From positions 1-16,476 of the forward strand of contig CAYUIS010000118.1 of assembly GCA_964444825.1 (NCBI GenBank): a stretch of 16,476 nt of DNA. The letters are read 5' to 3'. Shown here in pieces: positions 14,373 through 16,476 of the stretch. The notes beneath the pieces were generated by a model. It was given only the letters and a program-made list of their open reading frames with translations. It had not been told where the DNA came from and made no database searches. Source of the DNA: CAYUIS01 sp964444825. Lineage in GTDB: Bacteria > Chloroflexota > Anaerolineae > B4-G1. Position 1 is the first letter of the stretch, and each line of letters opens with the position of its first letter. Position numbers and translations under genes: made by a program.

Positions 14373-14792
14373 ATGAGCTATCTGTCCGCCGACCTGCGCG
14401 ACCGTCTGCTTGAGGCTGATGATCGCCACTGCGCTTACTGCTACACTACCGAGGCCAACACCGGTCAGCCGATGACCGTGGACCACATCACCCCTCAGGC
14501 CCAAGGCGGCGAAACCACTTTTGAAAACCTTTGCTTTGCCTGCCGGCGCTGTAACGAGTTCAAAGGCAGTGCCACCAGCGCCCAGGACCCACTGACCGGG
14601 GAAACGATGGTCTTGTTTCATCCCCGGCAGCAGACCTGGACCGACCATTTCCAGTGGGACGAGGCGGGGACACTGCTGATAGGCTTAACCGCCATTGGCC
14701 GGGCAACAATTGTGGCGCTGAATATGAACAATTCCGTCATTGTGGACGCGCGCCGCCGCTGGATTGGCGTCGGTTGGCATCCACCATCTTGA
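14373..14792 (+). CDS. HNH endonuclease family protein
   Basis: This 139-residue protein has a compact HNH nuclease domain. It shows a zinc-binding CAYC (C20, C23) and CRRC (C57, C60), the catalytic DH (D37, H38) in VDHITPQAQGG, N52 in the ENLCFAC segment and N61 after the second zinc pair. Such domains cut DNA in a metal-dependent way. The C-terminal half (about 75-139) has a conserved-looking HPRQQTWTDHFQW region that may bind DNA or the partner; this extension is familiar from small HNH proteins of cyanobacteria and Chloroflexota. It is translated right after the RHH-like gene. The stop is only 18 bases from the end of the convergent phzF gene, leaving no room for a terminator. Confidence 0.85.
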   Translation: MSYLSADLRDRLLEADDRHCAYCYTTEANTGQPMTVDHITPQAQGGETTFENLCFACRRCNEFKGSATSAQDPLTGETMVLFHPRQQTWTDHFQWDEAGTLLIGLTAIGRATIVALNMNNSVIVDARRRWIGVGWHPPS

Positions 14793-14810
14793 TCATCGAC
14801 CTGCGCGCCC

Positions 14811-15734
14811 TCAAATTCTCACCACCCCCTCGGCCACGAGCACCACTTGCCCGCCCACCCGCACGACGCTGACCTCCGCACCTGCACTATCCACCTCGAC
14901 ATAGAGCGTGCTGGGGCGGTTGATCTCCGCGCCCTGCTCGCTCACGATGTGGGTAGTCGGCTCGGCCACTTGTATAGCCCGATGATGGACCAGGTAGGCC
15001 CCCAACGCGCCATTGGCGCTGCCGGTGGCTGGGTCCTCCGGCACGCCCAACAGCGGGGCGAACATCCGCACGTGGACCGTGGACTCGGGCCGCTCCGTCT
15101 CAAAGGCAAAGACCATCACACACCCGGTGCCGAGCTTGTGACACACCCGGTTGAGGGCGGCGGTGTTGAGCTTGCCGGAATCCAGGGCCTGCACCTCGGC
15201 TAGGGAGCGAACGGGCACCATCAGTTGAGGCACCCCTGTGGAGACAAGCTGTGCCGGCAACCCGGTCACTTTGATCGCCTCTGGAGGCAGCCCTAACCCG
15301 GCGGCCAGATCGGTCACGTCCTCCAGTGCGGCGAGGAATTTTGGGCGATCCTGGGTCATCACCACCCGCTCCACCTGGCCGTTCGATACGTGCAGGTCAG
15401 CAGGCAGCACGCCTACCCCCAGCTCGAAGCGCACCTGCGTCACCGGCTCGCGCAACTCCACGCGTCCCAGGTGGGCCAGAACCCAGTGGGTGCCGACCAC
15501 CGGATGGCCGGCAAAGGGCAACTCTGCGGCCGGGGTAAAGATGCGCACTTTGAAGTCAGCACCCTCCGCCTGTGGCGGGAGCACGAAGGTCGTCTCCGAG
15601 AGGTTCATCTCCCGAGCCAGGCACTGCATCTCCTCTGTAGTCAGCCCCTCGGCCTCGGGAAAGACGGCCAGCGGGTTCCCACCAAAGGGTTTGTCGGTAA
15701 AAACGTCCACCTGAATGAAGCGGTATTCTCTCAA
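14811..15734 (-). CDS. PhzF-family epimerase/isomerase
   Basis: This 307-residue intact member of the PhzF family (diaminopimelate-epimerase fold) shows VDVFTDKPFGGNPLAVF at the N-terminus, the catalytic-type Glu47 in NLSETTFV, GHPVVGTHWVL at 76-86 and PEDPATGSANGALGAYL in the C-terminal half. Family members isomerise small hydroxy or amino acids; most genomic copies have no known substrate, and nothing nearby suggests phenazine synthesis. The start is TTG at 15734, chosen because AAGGAGG lies six bases upstream and the conserved N-terminus follows. The upstream ABC permease stop overlaps this binding site, so the two genes are probably one operon. A partial second copy lies at 13270-13735. 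Confidence 0.88.
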   Translation of the reverse strand: MREYRFIQVDVFTDKPFGGNPLAVFPEAEGLTTEEMQCLAREMNLSETTFVLPPQAEGADFKVRIFTPAAELPFAGHPVVGTHWVLAHLGRVELREPVTQVRFELGVGVLPADLHVSNGQVERVVMTQDRPKFLAALEDVTDLAAGLGLPPEAIKVTGLPAQLVSTGVPQLMVPVRSLAEVQALDSGKLNTAALNRVCHKLGTGCVMVFAFETERPESTVHVRMFAPLLGVPEDPATGSANGALGAYLVHHRAIQVAEPTTHIVSEQGAEINRPSTLYVEVDSAGAEVSVVRVGGQVVLVAEGVVRI

Positions 15735-15746
15735 AGTGGATCCTCC

Positions 15747-16476
15747 TTATCTTCTCTCAATAACAGCCACTGGATCAAGCTTACGCAGCATCCGGGCGAC
15801 TAACCCAACGCCGACGATAACGACGACCAGCGGCAGCGGCAGCGTGAACATCCACGGGGCCGGATTGAAAACATTGAACGTCAAGCCCTTTGGCGCAAAG
15901 ACCCACACCTGCATACAGATCAGCCCAATTCCACACAACACTGCGCCCAACAGCCAGGCCACGGCAACAACGCTCGCACTCTCCCGGGCCATGCGCAGCA
16001 CAAGCCACCGTCGGCTGCGGCCGATGGCGTGCAAGACGCCGAATTCATCTTGACGCTGAATAAAAAAGGTATAGCTCAGGATGGCGAGCGCGACCGCCGC
16101 AACAGTGGCAATGACGCTCTCGATGAAACCAAGCAGCGCCAGTATAGTCCACATCGCGAAACGATAGTCGGTCTCCGCACGATCAAAGGTCTGTACCGCC
16201 GTTCGTTCAGAAGCCACGCTCTCCTCCAACCACGTATCCAACTTGCTCTTGCGTCCTTCCTTCGGGAGAACGAGCATGTGTATAGGGTGGGAGGTGTAGA
16301 ATTCGTGGCTGCTCAGGTATTCAAAAGAGACAAAACCTGTCCACAAATCCTCTTGATCCGGCGGAGAAGAGAGAATGCCAACGACGACCATCTTGGTGGG
16401 AAGCTCGTCATCCTCCTTCCTATCGTGCGCCCGTCCGATTTTGTCGCCCACGCGCCAGTTGCGATTCTGGGCCAGC
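15747..16476 (-). CDS. FtsX/MacB-type ABC transporter permease, C-terminal part
   Basis: This gene enters from the right edge, so its N-terminus is missing; the visible 242 or so codons read from the window end without a stop. It starts with LAQNRNWRVGD, then an extracytoplasmic MacB-like segment (to about 16160), and then the FtsX permease core with three hydrophobic helices, the conserved-type HAIGRSRRWLVLRMA loop between helices one and two, and the ending RKLDPVAVIERR. These proteins work with an ATPase to export or to transmit force to periplasmic or surface substrates. The substrate is unknown and no ATPase gene is visible here. It stops 12 bases before phzF, overlapping the phzF Shine-Dalgarno. 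Confidence 0.88.
   Translation of the reverse strand, partial: LAQNRNWRVGDKIGRAHDRKEDDELPTKMVVVGILSSPPDQEDLWTGFVSFEYLSSHEFYTSHPIHMLVLPKEGRKSKLDTWLEESVASERTAVQTFDRAETDYRFAMWTILALLGFIESVIATVAAVALAILSYTFFIQRQDEFGVLHAIGRSRRWLVLRMARESASVVAVAWLLGAVLCGIGLICMQVWVFAPKGLTFNVFNPAPWMFTLPLPLVVVIVGVGLVARMLRKLDPVAVIERR

Larger units (their letters stand above)
13270..15250 (-). repeat. pair of direct repeats from phzF duplication
   Basis: The 3' halves of two phzF-like copies, 13270 to about 13735 and 14811 to about 15250, are in the same orientation and highly similar over most of their length. They bracket the RHH/HNH genes and their promoter. Recombination between them would remove the pair and leave a single phzF. 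Confidence 0.7.

Noticed and set aside
1..16476. CRISPR arrays, tRNA genes, insertion sequences or integrase genes
   Set aside because: No regularly spaced short repeats, no tRNA-like cloverleaf with the TTCGANTC-type loop, and no transposase or integrase frame were found on reading both strands.

Overview
The window is about 16.5 kb of moderately GC-rich bacterial DNA. It fits a Chloroflexota genome, most likely Anaerolineae-like. The lineage call is an inference from the secreted giant protein ending in a YLPLILR tail, the lipoprotein with a long Thr/Pro linker, the mix of ATG, GTG and TTG starts, and a putative leaderless promoter. No 16S or other formal marker was available to test it. 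Most genes read on the + strand. The right third is mixed and looks accessory.

Layout. (1) 1-4190: a promoter, a long leader and a 1289-residue exported protein combining a zincin-like HExxH domain, a VWA domain, a beta-rich region, a calcium-binding-type repeat and an FnIII-like domain (a CLCA-like architecture), closed by a strong hairpin terminator. (2) 4211-5699: a short relic of a nucleotide-sugar reductase, then miaB, whose promoter appears to start transcription at or just before its GTG codon. (3) 5750-6674: rnpB (RNase P RNA, minus strand) and rpsT (ribosomal protein S20, TTG start), fired from divergent sigma70-type promoters. (4) 6805-10535: a four-gene cluster of a lipoyl-carrier H-protein homologue, a NarI/HdrE/DsrM-like membrane cytochrome b, an HdrD/DsrK-like protein with two ferredoxin clusters and two complete CCG domains, and a lipoate-protein ligase. 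(5) 10548-10853: remains of azlC with in-frame stops. (6) 11001-13085: a ferric-reductase-like transmembrane flavocytochrome, convergent with a DOMON-domain lipoprotein. (7) 13270-15734: an intact phzF-like gene and a truncated, frameshifted second copy in direct orientation, with an RHH-like/HNH-endonuclease gene pair between them. (8) 15747-16476: the C-terminal part of an FtsX/MacB-type ABC permease, which runs off the right edge and sits just upstream of phzF.

The most interesting system is region 4. The genes together encode a lipoyl carrier, the ligase that could load it, a soluble disulfide-type reductase module with two noncubane-cluster motifs, and a membrane quinone module. No other glycine cleavage gene (gcvT, gcvP) is present. 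The inferred model is that the lipoyl dithiol/disulfide of the H-like protein is the substrate of a membrane HdrDE-type complex that exchanges electrons with the quinone pool. This resembles, but is not the same as, the known sHdr-LbpA sulfur oxidation system. The substrate, the direction of electron flow and whether sulfur or one-carbon chemistry is involved cannot be read from the sequence.

The second point of interest is the RHH/HNH pair. It has its own promoter and an 8-bp palindrome in its leader, and it lies between phzF direct repeats. It looks like a small mobile or addiction-like cassette.
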